From: Thermoplasmatota archaeon
GTDB taxonomy: Archaea > Thermoplasmatota > E2 > DHVEG-1
Direction of reading: 5' to 3'
Length of the DNA: 50,272 nucleotides
Assembly: GCA_030619765.1 (NCBI GenBank)
Contig: JAUXAU010000012.1
Span: 1 to 50,272 of the forward strand
Shown: positions 9,519 through 17,914 of the stretch, piece by piece
How positions within the stretch are numbered: position 1 is the stretch's first letter
Layout: every line of letters starts with the position of its first letter
Notes under the pieces: generated by a model
Told to the model about the DNA's origin: nothing
Database searches by the model: none
What the model saw: only the letters and a program-made list of their open reading frames with translations
Position numbers and translations under genes: made by a program

Positions 9519-10379
9519 TTATCGTCTTATTATGTAAACCAATGCAATAATGCCAATTACCGCTATTATTACTATTATTGCAACAAACATGATAATAGGG
9601 GTGCCCTCATCATCTCCACCATCCCCGATAATTTCGATAGTTTCTGTAAAGTTACTAGTTGTTTCATCGTCATCTGTCACAGTAAAGGTAACTTCATATG
9701 TTCCAGCTTTGGTATAAATATGAGTTGGATTTTTTTCTGTTGAAGTCGATCCATCACCAAAATCCCAGTGGTATGTATAAGGGGGTTGACCGAATAAGGC
9801 CATTCCCGTAAATTCGACATTTTTCCCTGTCTCTCCTGGATCCGGAATATCGGCAGAAATTTCTAGTGGTATATCACCAGCTATATCAATATAATATTCA
9901 CCTTCTCCAGACAAGCTAAAAAATGCAGAATCACCTTCAAGAGAATCATAGATTTCGTCAGTATTATTTAAATTAAAATTAACTTCGAGAATAGATTCAG
10001 TGATAGAAAAATCCGTTATATTTTCCTCTCCTTGGCCAGAAAGTAGGATGCAAAGGTTGTTTATATATAAAATAGTATATTGATCATAGGATGTCGTAAG
10101 AATAAGACTATATGTAACCATGTCGCTTAAACCAGTTAGATTACCAAGATTTTCAATCGCTCCATATACCTCTATGGTCAAAGTTACTTTTTTACCTTCC
10201 TTGGTATAAGTTAATTCTTTGATATCAATATTTGGATAGTTACTAAGTTCTCCTTCAATATTGATAACATCATCTTCAGCATCTTCGACAGTTTTATCAG
10301 CAGCAGTAACAGAGGCAGTTGAAATGATAAGAAGACTGCCGACTACCATTGCAAGTATCAAAATTTTTCCTATTTTCAT
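9519..10379 (-). CDS. Exported PKD-domain protein with C-terminal membrane anchor
   Basis: A 286-residue protein with an N-terminal signal segment (residues 1-26), a beta-rich extracellular region with a DOMON-like feel, one PKD domain (about 178-255, with YHWDFGDGSTSTEKNP and HIYTKAGTYEVTFTV) and a single C-terminal transmembrane helix ending in IIRR. It would sit on the outer face of the membrane. Unlike the secreted island further on, it uses a plain membrane anchor rather than either of the two special tails. The function of the N-terminal region is unknown. An SD-like AAGGGG precedes the start. Confidence 0.75.
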   Translation of the reverse strand: MKIGKILILAMVVGSLLIISTASVTAADKTVEDAEDDVINIEGELSNYPNIDIKELTYTKEGKKVTLTIEVYGAIENLGNLTGLSDMVTYSLILTTSYDQYTILYINNLCILLSGQGEENITDFSITESILEVNFNLNNTDEIYDSLEGDSAFFSLSGEGEYYIDIAGDIPLEISADIPDPGETGKNVEFTGMALFGQPPYTYHWDFGDGSTSTEKNPTHIYTKAGTYEVTFTVTDDDETTSNFTETIEIIGDGGDDEGTPIIMFVAIIVIIAVIGIIALVYIIRR

Positions 10380-10384
10380 GGCTA

Positions 10385-10412
10385 TTGCCCCTTTTATAGT
10401 TCAGTAGGGCAA
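10385..10412. repeat. Inverted repeat over the ribosome-binding region of the PKD gene
   Basis: TTGCCC at 10385-10390 is mirrored by GGGCAA at 10407-10412. On the minus strand this would form a six-base-pair stem with the SD-like AAGGGG partly in the stem and loop, just before the start at 10379. It could be an operator or an RNA hairpin limiting translation. The stem is short, so chance is possible. Confidence 0.3.
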
Positions 10413-10490
10413 TTTAATAATACTATTTAAGAATATTGCCAAATTTTCAATAATTACCTATGTATCTTTACTAAAAGTTACTTTTATCTT

Positions 10491-10811
10491 CTATTTTAGT
10501 TTCTTTTTTAGTTCATCCATAGTTGTGATAATTTCATCCAATGTTGATTCCAATGTACCTAATGTTTCATGTACATTGTCTGTTATTACCGCCCCTTGAG
10601 ATGAAGGTTTGATTATTCCACCTTTTTCTAACGTTCTTAACGAGTATCTAATCATATGTTGTGGCTGACCGGTTATTTGTGATAGTCGTATAATCCCTAT
10701 AGGCCCATGCTCTCTAACCGTTTTTAGAACGTCGATATGTCTAGAAAGCAGATCCACTTCTTTCTCTGCAACATTGGTAATATGGTTTCCACTCTTGATT
10801 TTCTCTTCCAA
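10491..10811 (-). CDS. Winged-helix transcriptional regulator
   Basis: A 106-residue predicted DNA-binding protein. Residues about 20-75 form a winged helix (HIDVLKTVREHGPIGIIRLSQ, then QPQHMIRYSLRTLEKGGII), and the C-terminus is a likely coiled coil (LESTLDEIITTMDELKKKLK) for dimerisation. A GGAGG lies a few bases upstream of the start at 10811. The only nearby operator candidate is the palindrome TAATGCATTA at 10844-10853, which could be an autoregulatory site. The target genes are unknown; the exported PKD gene downstream in the same direction is one candidate. Confidence 0.75.
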   Translation of the reverse strand: MEEKIKSGNHITNVAEKEVDLLSRHIDVLKTVREHGPIGIIRLSQITGQPQHMIRYSLRTLEKGGIIKPSSQGAVITDNVHETLGTLESTLDEIITTMDELKKKLK

Positions 10812-11044
10812 ATAAATACCTCCTGGTTAATTGTTAACATATGTAATGCATTAGTCGTATATAATTTTTACTAAGAAAGCAGCAGTTCCGAAAGAACCTG
10901 TCAAATTCACAAAAAGATAGCAAAACTACTTTTTAAAATAGTAGAAAACTATTTTCTATTTCAATTTACAATTTTATAATAGATACTTCTTTATAAAACA
11001 TTATTACATTATCTATTATGATTTAAGCTGTACCAGGGCAATAA

Positions 11045-11194
11045 ATGAGACCAAGATATAAATCTCCTCTTAAAAGACGATACTTTCATACAAAACCTAG
11101 AATAGATAAGAGGGACATGACAATTCTAAAGAGGAAAATTGAAGTTATTAAACAAAAAAAGGACAAAAAAGAGCTTGAGGAACATTTTCTTTAA
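11045..11194 (+). CDS. Small basic hypothetical protein (49 aa)
   Basis: A 49-codon frame from ATG to TAA that encodes a very basic protein beginning MRPRYKSPLKRRYFH and ending in a charged helix (KKELEEHFL). The composition (many Arg and Lys, ordered charge pattern at the end) looks more like a real nucleic-acid-associated protein than random AT-rich sequence. The frame is isolated, on the opposite strand to its neighbours. I recognise no family. The region after it, to 11339, shows no convincing gene. Confidence 0.45.
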   Translation: MRPRYKSPLKRRYFHTKPRIDKRDMTILKRKIEVIKQKKDKKELEEHFL

Positions 11195-11339
11195 TTTGTA
11201 GTCTGCCCGTAAAAACTAATTTAGTATCTTCCCAAAGGCTAAATCCATTATTTTTAAGACCTCCCCAAAGTCCATGGGTGTTGCAATGTTCTTTTGATCC
11301 TATCTTTTTTGCTGCTGTAAAAATTTTATCTTATTATAT

Positions 11340-11729
11340 TTATTTTTTCTTCTTTTTAATTTTATAGTCTTTTATAGCTTCATGTAATGCATCAGCTGCC
11401 AAATTAGAGCAATGCATCTTATGAAGGGGCAATCCATCAAGTTCTTCAGCAACATCGTTTCGCGTTAACTTTATGGCCTCATCAATATGTTTTCCTTTGG
11501 CAAGCTCAGTTATCATGCTACTTGTAGCGATAGCTGAACCACAACCAAATGTTTTGAATTTTATATCGGTAATAATATCATCTTTTACTTTGATAAATAT
11601 CTCCATAACGTCTCCACAAATTGGATTTCCTACTTTTCCATATCCATCAGGATCTCCCAAAACGCCGACATTTCTTGGATTCATAAAATGCTCCATTACC
11701 TTTTTGCTATAACCCACTCCAGTCATCAT
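11340..11729 (-). CDS. iscU: Iron-sulfur cluster scaffold protein IscU/NifU-like
   Basis: Scaffold on which iron-sulfur clusters are assembled before transfer to target proteins. The 129-residue protein has the three conserved cysteines in their usual contexts: GNPICGD, FKTFGCGSAIATSS and LHKMHCSNLA, plus YSKKVMEHFMNPRNVG at the start. It ends in a run of lysines. A GAGG six bases before the ATG at 11729 supports that start. The usual partner cysteine desulfurase gene is not adjacent, which leaves the sulfur donor encoded elsewhere. Confidence 0.92.
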   Translation of the reverse strand: MMTGVGYSKKVMEHFMNPRNVGVLGDPDGYGKVGNPICGDVMEIFIKVKDDIITDIKFKTFGCGSAIATSSMITELAKGKHIDEAIKLTRNDVAEELDGLPLHKMHCSNLAADALHEAIKDYKIKKKKK

Positions 11730-11917
11730 CAATTTCCTCTTTCGTAATCGTCTATAGACAAATTATATTTTTTAATTCAATATATTGAGTCTACTTAATC
11801 TTTACTAATAATTCCCCATCCTAGATGCCAGTTGAATTTTTGCACACCACTTTTTAAAACGAAAATCACGGAAGCAGTAAATAAACGTTTTATAGGCTTA
11901 TTATATCCCCTGCCATT

Positions 11918-12703
11918 ATGTACGATTTACTCTTTCAGGCAGTCATTCCATTTGTTCTTTCAGCTTTTATTGTTATTCTTATAATGTTTATTGCCGAACG
12001 CTATGGCACAAAAATTGGTGGAATTTTTGGTACCCTTCCTTCTACCATTGTTATTGCATTCCTTTTTATCTCACTAAATAAAGGTATTGATTTTGCATCC
12101 CAATCAGTAGCTGTTGTTCCTGCGGAGTTGGGCGTTAATCTTATCTTTCTATTTATATTTTCTCTCCTTGTATATCGCTCCATTTATGTAGCTTTTGCAG
12201 GTTCACTAACAATATGGGCGCTATTATCTTCACTACTATTTATTCTTAACATTACGAATATTTTCGTCTCTCTTGCGATATTTATAGTTTCTCTTGGTTT
12301 TACGTTTACATTTCTTGAACGTTTCAAAAAAATACCATCAACTGACAGAGTTGTAGTCCATTATACTCCAATGAAAATAGCGCTTCGCGGTCTAATCGCA
12401 GGGACGGTGATAGCAATTGCAGTTTTACTGTCAAATGTAGGTGCAGTACTTAGTGGGATATTTTCTGTGTTCCCTGCAATTCTGTCATCAACAATGTTGA
12501 TTTCCGTCAAGGAGCATGGTCCTGATTTTGCAATTGGCTTGGCGAAGTCCATGGTATTTGGAATTCCTAGTGTTTTAAGTTATGCAACCGCAATCCATTT
12601 TCTCTATCCTATGTATGGTATCATCTGGGGCAGCATATATGCTTATGGTATCTCTCTTATTGTAACGCTGACTCTTTTTAAGCTTCGTGTTAAAATAAGA
12701 TAA
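11918..12703 (+). CDS. Polytopic membrane protein with internal duplication, DUF3147-like
   Basis: A 261-residue membrane protein with about eight hydrophobic segments arranged as two similar halves. The first half has YGTKIGGIFGTLPSTIVIAF and the second has VGAVLSGIFSVFPAILSSTM at the equivalent position, each followed by an Ala/Val-rich helix. This resembles two copies of the single-repeat DUF3147 (GlpM-like) family fused together. The function of that family is unknown. It is transcribed alone and converges with hypD. Confidence 0.7.
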   Translation: MYDLLFQAVIPFVLSAFIVILIMFIAERYGTKIGGIFGTLPSTIVIAFLFISLNKGIDFASQSVAVVPAELGVNLIFLFIFSLLVYRSIYVAFAGSLTIWALLSSLLFILNITNIFVSLAIFIVSLGFTFTFLERFKKIPSTDRVVVHYTPMKIALRGLIAGTVIAIAVLLSNVGAVLSGIFSVFPAILSSTMLISVKEHGPDFAIGLAKSMVFGIPSVLSYATAIHFLYPMYGIIWGSIYAYGISLIVTLTLFKLRVKIR

Positions 12704-12715
12704 AAGCGACTTTTT

Positions 12716-13798
12716 TCACTGATTCTTTGCGTAACGATACTCGATATTGCAACTTCCTTCAATACTCACCATACAAGGACCAACAGGAGCATTCGGTGTA
12801 CATTTTTTCCCAAAAAGAGGACATTTCTTAGAGGAAATAATCCCTCGTAGCACGTCCCCACAACGGCATCCTTTTGGTTCAGTGAATTCTTTATTTATTA
12901 TTTCTTCAAGATCATCTTCATATCTTTTTCTCGCATCATATTCCTCAAATTTATCCCGTAGTTTCAAACCTGACCTCAGGATAACAGGAAATCCCCTCCA
13001 TTTTACATCCATAGGTTCAAAAACCTCGTTGATAACTCGTTGAGCCTTAATATTTCCCTCTTCTTTTACTACACGCGCATATTCATTTTCAACTCTTGCC
13101 TCTCCATGCTCCACCTGCTGGACAAGCATCCAGACACCCATGAGAAGATCAATGGGCTCAAAACCAGCAATTACCTGAGGAACCCTGTATTCTGTAGAAA
13201 TAAATTCGTATGGTTTTGATCCAATAATTGTCGAAACATGACCTGGTTCAATAAAACCATCAAGTTTTAATTCACCCATGTCAAGGATAGCTTTTAAGGC
13301 AGGCGGAATTACTCGATGACAACCTAAAATCGAGAAATTAGAAGGAGGATTTTTGAGCAAAACCGAAGCAGTCATAGGAGTAGTTGTTTCAAAACCGACG
13401 GCCATAAAAACAACGTCTTTATCCTTATTTTCTTCAGCAATATGTATAGCATCCTCTATCCCATAAACAGTTCGAACATCCCATCCTTCTGTCTTCATGC
13501 TTTGCAGCGAATCTTTTTCTCCTGGAACTTGTATCATATCTCCAAACGTTGTAACAATTTTCCCCTTTCTTGCAAGAAGTAATATCTCTTCAATTTCTTT
13601 GGGAGTTGTAACACAAACAGGACAACCTGGACCTTGACCAATATCTATGCCACATTCTTCAAATAAGACATCTAAACCATGTTTTACTAATGTATCTTGA
13701 TGCGTTCCACAAACATGCATAAATTTGTGATTCACATTTAACGTTTTTATCTTTGAAACAATCTCATTAGCAAGTTTTTTATCACGAAGTGAAAACAC
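12716..13798 (-). CDS. hypD: Hydrogenase maturation protein HypD
   Basis: HypD is the iron-sulfur protein that, with HypC and HypE, assembles the Fe(CN)2CO group of [NiFe]-hydrogenases. The 360-residue protein has the motifs FMHVCGTHQDT, GPGCPVCVT, VGFETTTP and the C-terminal Cys-rich block (GCRCGDVLRG, KKCPLFGKKCTP, GPCMVS, GSCNIEY). It overlaps hypC by one base, so the two are translationally coupled. No hydrogenase subunit or other hyp gene is in the window. Confidence 0.97.
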   Translation of the reverse strand: MFSLRDKKLANEIVSKIKTLNVNHKFMHVCGTHQDTLVKHGLDVLFEECGIDIGQGPGCPVCVTTPKEIEEILLLARKGKIVTTFGDMIQVPGEKDSLQSMKTEGWDVRTVYGIEDAIHIAEENKDKDVVFMAVGFETTTPMTASVLLKNPPSNFSILGCHRVIPPALKAILDMGELKLDGFIEPGHVSTIIGSKPYEFISTEYRVPQVIAGFEPIDLLMGVWMLVQQVEHGEARVENEYARVVKEEGNIKAQRVINEVFEPMDVKWRGFPVILRSGLKLRDKFEEYDARKRYEDDLEEIINKEFTEPKGCRCGDVLRGIISSKKCPLFGKKCTPNAPVGPCMVSIEGSCNIEYRYAKNQ

Positions 13799-14031
13799 TA
13801 CGCCTCCTCCTCATAGGATAACATCTCTCTAAATAAATCCAGTGTTTCATTAGCCTCTTTTTCATCTAATACTTGAATTGCAAAACCAGCATGAACTAAG
13901 ACATAATCACCAATCTTAACATCTACGAGAGACACATTTGCCTTGCGTTTTGTCTCCTCTCCGTAGTCGATGGATGCATACTCTTTCTTCTTATCGATTG
14001 ATACTATTTTACCGGGAATTGCTAAACACAC
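13798..14031 (-). CDS. hypC: Hydrogenase maturation chaperone HypC
   Basis: Small chaperone (77 residues) that binds HypD and carries the iron-cyanide-CO unit to the hydrogenase large subunit. The essential N-terminal Cys is present at position 2 (MCLAIPGKI) and the DYVLVHAGFAIQ core is typical. The C-terminus is acidic. It is upstream of hypD and overlaps it by one base. Its presence implies that the organism makes a [NiFe]-hydrogenase. Confidence 0.97.
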   Translation of the reverse strand: MCLAIPGKIVSIDKKKEYASIDYGEETKRKANVSLVDVKIGDYVLVHAGFAIQVLDEKEANETLDLFREMLSYEEEA

Positions 14032-14093
14032 AATCTGACTGTAGTTTAGGCAATATTATAAACTTTACTTATAAGAATTGTAATATCGGTTGT

Positions 14094-14837
14094 TTAACCA
14101 CCAAAAACTATCTTGATTAGCCACATAATCAATATTCCACATATAAAAACGAGCATGGTTGCCATCGATTTTTTAATGTTCAGTTCTTTTTTTATTTCAG
14201 GTATTAAATCCGTAGCAGCAATATAGATAAAACCACCTGCTGCAAAAGGTATTAAAAACACAACGACCTGTTCAATGCTTTTAGAAATAAAGTATCCAAC
14301 AATGCCGCCAATAACAACAGTCAAAGCAACTGCAAAATTAAGAAGTATCGCTTTCTTCTTTTCAAAACCTCCATAGATTAAAACACCAAAATCTCCGATC
14401 TCCTGAGGGATCTCATGTGCAGCAATTGCAACTGTAGTAGTAATGCCCAATGGTATAGATACAATAAAACTTGCGGCTATGATTAAACCATCAATAAAAT
14501 TATGTACAGAATCTCCAATCAGATTCATATACTGAAAAGTGTGTACGTCACATTTTCCTTTGTGACAGTGCCTCCAATGCAAAACCTTCTCTATGATGAA
14601 AAACAGAATGAAACCTACAAGAACAAAACCTAAAATATCTCCTCCTTCACTACTTTCAACAGCTTCGGGTAGTAAATGAAGAAAAGCGCCACCCATTAAT
14701 GCACCAGCAGATAGACTCACTAGAACAAGTAATATTTTATTTAACAGATGCTCCTTCATCGCTAGAGTAAAAACACCAACAAAGGCAATAAGTGCAATTA
14801 CAAACGTCGTTAAGACAATATATGCTAGATTAATCAC
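14094..14837 (-). CDS. ZIP family metal transporter
   Basis: Membrane carrier of the ZIP family, moving zinc or another divalent metal towards the cytoplasm. The 247-residue protein has about eight membrane segments. The metal-binding helices carry HNFIDGLIIAASF (segment IV) and HEIPQEIGDFGVL (segment V), and a His-rich loop (HWRHCHKGKCDVH) precedes them. It lies upstream of hypCD on the same strand with a 62-base gap, so it could be co-transcribed. Nickel as substrate would suit that context, but the sequence does not show it. Confidence 0.9.
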   Translation of the reverse strand: MINLAYIVLTTFVIALIAFVGVFTLAMKEHLLNKILLVLVSLSAGALMGGAFLHLLPEAVESSEGGDILGFVLVGFILFFIIEKVLHWRHCHKGKCDVHTFQYMNLIGDSVHNFIDGLIIAASFIVSIPLGITTTVAIAAHEIPQEIGDFGVLIYGGFEKKKAILLNFAVALTVVIGGIVGYFISKSIEQVVVFLIPFAAGGFIYIAATDLIPEIKKELNIKKSMATMLVFICGILIMWLIKIVFGG

Positions 14838-14974
14838 AGTACTTTCTCCTCGAATCTTTTTAGGTAAATTTATCGGCTCTTTTAAGTCTTTTTAGTTTTA
14901 TAATTACTGTTATCTCTCACTAAATTATCTCAATGATTTTTCTTTAAACTTACCACTATTTCAAATAAGATGTG

Positions 14975-15577
14975 TTATGTTATTTTTCCCTTTAGAGCTT
15001 TTGTAATAGATTTGAAATCTTTCATCAAAACGTCTTTCATATTAGGATTATACACAGCAGCTGCGGGATGATATAACGGAATTATCCTCGCGTCAAAAAG
15101 TAAGTTTTTAATGTGAAATATTTTTCCATGGATCTTTCCTATTTTCTCTGCTTGAAAGCCAAATTTCTCAAGAACATATGAAGATGCAAAATTTCCAAGA
15201 GTAACAATAACCTTTGGTTCAATTGCCATAATTTGTTTGTCTAAATATGACGTGCATGCTTTAATCTCATCCCCTAATGGATCTCTATTTTTTGGCGGTC
15301 GACATTTCAGAATATTGGCTATGTATATTTCTTTTCTTTCAAACCCTACAGAATGTAATAGTTCATCGAGTATCTTACCTGCTTTGCCAACAAATGGTCT
15401 ACCCTGCATATCTTCATTATATCCAGGAGCTTCGCCTATAAACATCACTTTAGCAGTAACAGCACCTTCTCCAGCCACAGGATTGTTTCTTGTTTTCCAT
15501 AAACCACATCTTCTACAATTTGTAACGTCTTGTTCTATCTGCTTTATTTCTTTTTCAATTTTAGATAATGAAATCAT
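14975..15577 (-). CDS. udg: Family 4 uracil-DNA glycosylase
   Basis: Repair enzyme that excises uracil formed by cytosine deamination. The 200-residue protein has the cluster-binding cysteines (CRRCGLW near the start, KCRPP and the Cys in EIKACTSY), the family-4 motif GEAPGYNEDMQGRPFVG with the catalytic Glu, and the C-terminal YHPAAAVYN. The 4Fe-4S cluster and size match thermostable archaeal family 4 enzymes. It starts at 15577 and stands alone. Confidence 0.93.
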   Translation of the reverse strand: MISLSKIEKEIKQIEQDVTNCRRCGLWKTRNNPVAGEGAVTAKVMFIGEAPGYNEDMQGRPFVGKAGKILDELLHSVGFERKEIYIANILKCRPPKNRDPLGDEIKACTSYLDKQIMAIEPKVIVTLGNFASSYVLEKFGFQAEKIGKIHGKIFHIKNLLFDARIIPLYHPAAAVYNPNMKDVLMKDFKSITKALKGKIT

Positions 15578-15715
15578 TGATTTCTCTCTTTCTGCTATCG
15601 TTTCCTAAAATTTAAAACATAGCTTTCTCAAGGATCTTTCCAAGCAATAGCAAAAAACAATGGTTTTAATGAAATATTTTTAAATACTATAATATTATCT
15701 TTAAATTGTATTGAA

Positions 15716-15862
15716 ATGAAAAGGGAGAACTGTCCTTTTTGTGCATATAGATGGATAAGAAATTCAATGGAATCACCCATAACATGTCCTAACTGCCATA
15801 GAAAATATTATGACCGAAGGGAATTGGAAGAAAGGAAGAAAAAAGAAATATTGGAGAAATAA
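15716..15862 (+). CDS. Small zinc-ribbon protein (48 aa)
   Basis: A 48-codon frame starting at ATG 15716 with two CxxC knuckles, ENCPFCAYRW and ITCPNCHRKY, separated by 15 residues, then a charged helix rich in Glu, Arg and Lys. This spacing is a credible single zinc ribbon. An AT-rich box (TTTTTAAATAC, about 15679) lies roughly 30 bases upstream, suggesting a leaderless message, since no SD is visible. Small proteins of this type are common in archaea, and the function is unknown. Confidence 0.6.
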   Translation: MKRENCPFCAYRWIRNSMESPITCPNCHRKYYDRRELEERKKKEILEK

Positions 15863-15981
15863 AGTTTTTATCATTTAACATCACAAAAGTCAGATCAGTC
15901 TTTATCCGAAAGAGCTTTCTGATATGAATTAAAATTTCTTTGCTTACGCTTGGATATTCCAAGAAAATCCATAATACCAAT

Positions 15982-16332
15982 TCATTCTTTGTACGGTATT
16001 AAACATAGAAATTTTAAAGTTTCTTTACCTGTGTTTGCAAACTGATGCCAATCCATGGCAGGAACAAAGATTACATCCCCTTTTTTAAAACCTTCCTCAC
16101 TAGTTTTATCTCTAGTAACACCGTTTCCTTCTAAAATAAATACTTCGTGTTCCCAGTCGTGTTGATGCAATGGGGTATATCCCCCTGCTTTAATCTCAAA
16201 AAGACGCATGGCAAAATTCTCGGCTCCATCTTTTTTTGAAATAAGCCATCTCAACTTCACATCTTTTATTCCCTGTTCGCCAGGTTCTTCTAACTCTATT
16301 TCTGTATGATGTACATGTTTCACAAATATCAC
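15982..16332 (-). CDS. Single-domain cupin protein
   Basis: A 116-residue cupin, a small beta-barrel that often binds a metal. The first cupin motif is visible as PLHQHDWEHEVFILEGNG (His, His, Glu ligands) and the second as FVPAMDWHQFANTG with the His ligand. There is no fused domain and no clear operon partner, so the substrate cannot be told. The region upstream to purQ (16333-16541) shows no gene. Confidence 0.85.
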   Translation of the reverse strand: MIFVKHVHHTEIELEEPGEQGIKDVKLRWLISKKDGAENFAMRLFEIKAGGYTPLHQHDWEHEVFILEGNGVTRDKTSEEGFKKGDVIFVPAMDWHQFANTGKETLKFLCLIPYKE

Positions 16333-16541
16333 TCCATTTTAGATATGTTTTAACTTAATTCTGAATAGCTATAGTCTTTATGATAATTTTCAATAGATTT
16401 ATTTAATGTATCGATATCTAACGTGTGTTTTGAGAAAACAGAATCCATTTTATGGTATTTTAAGATATATTAAAAATTCCTGCATTTCAAAAAAACTAGA
16501 AATAATGGAGCAATGATTACCTATAAATCCCGGGTGAAAAA

Positions 16542-17378
16542 GTGAAAATAAAAGACATAAAAGTTGGTGTTCTAAGAATAGAAGGAACAAACTGTGAACA
16601 GGAGTCATACAATGCATTCAAAAGATTAGGGGCAAACCCTGAATTCCTGCATCTAAAGCAATTATTAGATATAGATTGCAACAAAGATGAAAAAAGGGAT
16701 GTCTTCGACTACCAATGTTTAATGATACCTGGAGGTTTTTCAGTTGGTGATTATATCAGGGCAGGGGCCATATTTGCAGCACGAATCAAAAGTAAATTGC
16801 AAAAAAATTTGACAGAATTTGTAAAAGAAGAATATCCAATACTTGGTATATGTAACGGTTTTCAAGTATTGATAGAACTTGGATTGTTACCTGGGATTGA
16901 TGACGCTATTCCCTCTTCACCTGAAGCTTGTTTGTATCTTAATGATTCCAATCGATTTGAGTGCAGGCCAACCTTGCTTAAGCATGAAAACAATGGTAAA
17001 TGTATTTTCACCTCAAAAATCCCTAAAAATGATATTAGGTTAATCCCTAGTGCCCACGCTGAAGGAAAATTGTTATTCCCAATAAACCGACAAGAAGAAT
17101 ATCTAAAAAAACTAGAAGAAAATGATCAGGTCGTATTTCGTTATGTTGATCCTGAAGGCAATTATGCTGGATATCCATGGAACCCAAATGGCTCGATCTC
17201 AAATATTGCAGGTATTTGCAATAACCATGGAACTGTATTTGGTATGATGCCACATCCAGAAAGAACGTTTTATAAACATCAACATCCTGATTGGACAAGG
17301 GCTGGACTCGGTAATCTAATGGGGGATGGCCAGGCAATATTTGGATCTGTTTTGGACTATATTTCTAAAAGGTTTTGA
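16542..17378 (+). CDS. purQ: Phosphoribosylformylglycinamidine synthase subunit PurQ
   Basis: Glutaminase subunit that supplies ammonia to PurL in the fourth step of purine synthesis. The 278-residue protein has the class I amidotransferase nucleophile in LGICNGFQVL, MIPGGFSVGDYIRAGAI near the start and the catalytic His-Glu pair in MMPHPER. The start is a GTG at 16542. The length is normal for the longer archaeal form. The Nudix gene begins one base after its stop. purP, encoding a later step, is at 40.5 kb, so the pathway is dispersed. Confidence 0.95.
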   Translation: MKIKDIKVGVLRIEGTNCEQESYNAFKRLGANPEFLHLKQLLDIDCNKDEKRDVFDYQCLMIPGGFSVGDYIRAGAIFAARIKSKLQKNLTEFVKEEYPILGICNGFQVLIELGLLPGIDDAIPSSPEACLYLNDSNRFECRPTLLKHENNGKCIFTSKIPKNDIRLIPSAHAEGKLLFPINRQEEYLKKLEENDQVVFRYVDPEGNYAGYPWNPNGSISNIAGICNNHGTVFGMMPHPERTFYKHQHPDWTRAGLGNLMGDGQAIFGSVLDYISKRF

Positions 17379-17379
17379 A

Positions 17380-17787
17380 ATGCCAAGCGTTGTAACCTGC
17401 CTATTGAAACATAACGGTAAACTTCTTATTTTAAAAAGAAGTGATAAGGTAAGAACATATAAGGGGTTATGGGGTGGTGTGGCAGGTTATGTTGAAGATG
17501 ATGAGACTCCCTATGAAACTGCTGTCAAAGAAATCAAGGAAGAAGTAGGCATTGAAAGAGGTAATGTGCGATTGATTAAAAAAAGCGACCCAGTGAAATT
17601 TACGGATTGCTATAATGGGAAAAAATACGACTGGATAATATATCCATTTTTATTTACTATTGAAAAAGATGCTAAAGTGAAAATAGACTGGGAACATACC
17701 AAATTTAGATGGATTCTTCCTTCAGAAATTGAGAAATATAATACTGTTCCATACCTAAAAGAAATAGTTTCAAAATTTTTCGAATGA
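17380..17787 (+). CDS. Nudix hydrolase
   Basis: A 135-residue enzyme that would hydrolyse a nucleoside diphosphate linked to another group, or an oxidised nucleotide. The Nudix box runs from GYVEDDE through KEIKEEVGI, with Lys in place of the usual first Arg and all key glutamates present. The frame is open further upstream inside purQ, but the ATG at 17380, one base after the purQ stop, gives the family-typical start (MPSVVTCLLKHNGKLLILKR). It is thus coupled to purQ. The substrate is unknown. Confidence 0.9.
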   Translation: MPSVVTCLLKHNGKLLILKRSDKVRTYKGLWGGVAGYVEDDETPYETAVKEIKEEVGIERGNVRLIKKSDPVKFTDCYNGKKYDWIIYPFLFTIEKDAKVKIDWEHTKFRWILPSEIEKYNTVPYLKEIVSKFFE

Positions 17788-17793
17788 ATGTAT

Positions 17794-17849
17794 CGGATGG
17801 GGAAGCGTGGAGGAGGTAGTGAGGAGAGAGAGAAAAAGTCCCCCATCCG
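17794..17849 (+). repeat. Nine-base-pair hairpin with long purine-only-like loop
   Basis: CGGATGGGG (17794-17802) is exactly mirrored by CCCCATCCG (17841-17849). The loop of 38 bases is almost all purine, with GGAGGAGG and GAGGAGAGAGAG runs. It begins seven bases after the Nudix stop. It could end the purQ-nudix transcript, protect its 3' end, or be a small RNA. It is GC-rich compared with the surrounding sequence, which makes it stand out. Confidence 0.5.
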
Positions 17850-17914
17850 TTGAAATATATATTAATTTATGAGTATATAAATTTTTTTATATAAAAATAT
17901 GAAGTATTAAGAAA

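Noticed and set aside
11195-11339. Minus-strand frame downstream of iscU with an aromatic-rich translation (HGLWGGLKNNGFSLWED)
   Set aside because: Short, no start with ribosome site, runs antisense into the 49-codon gene; probably chance.
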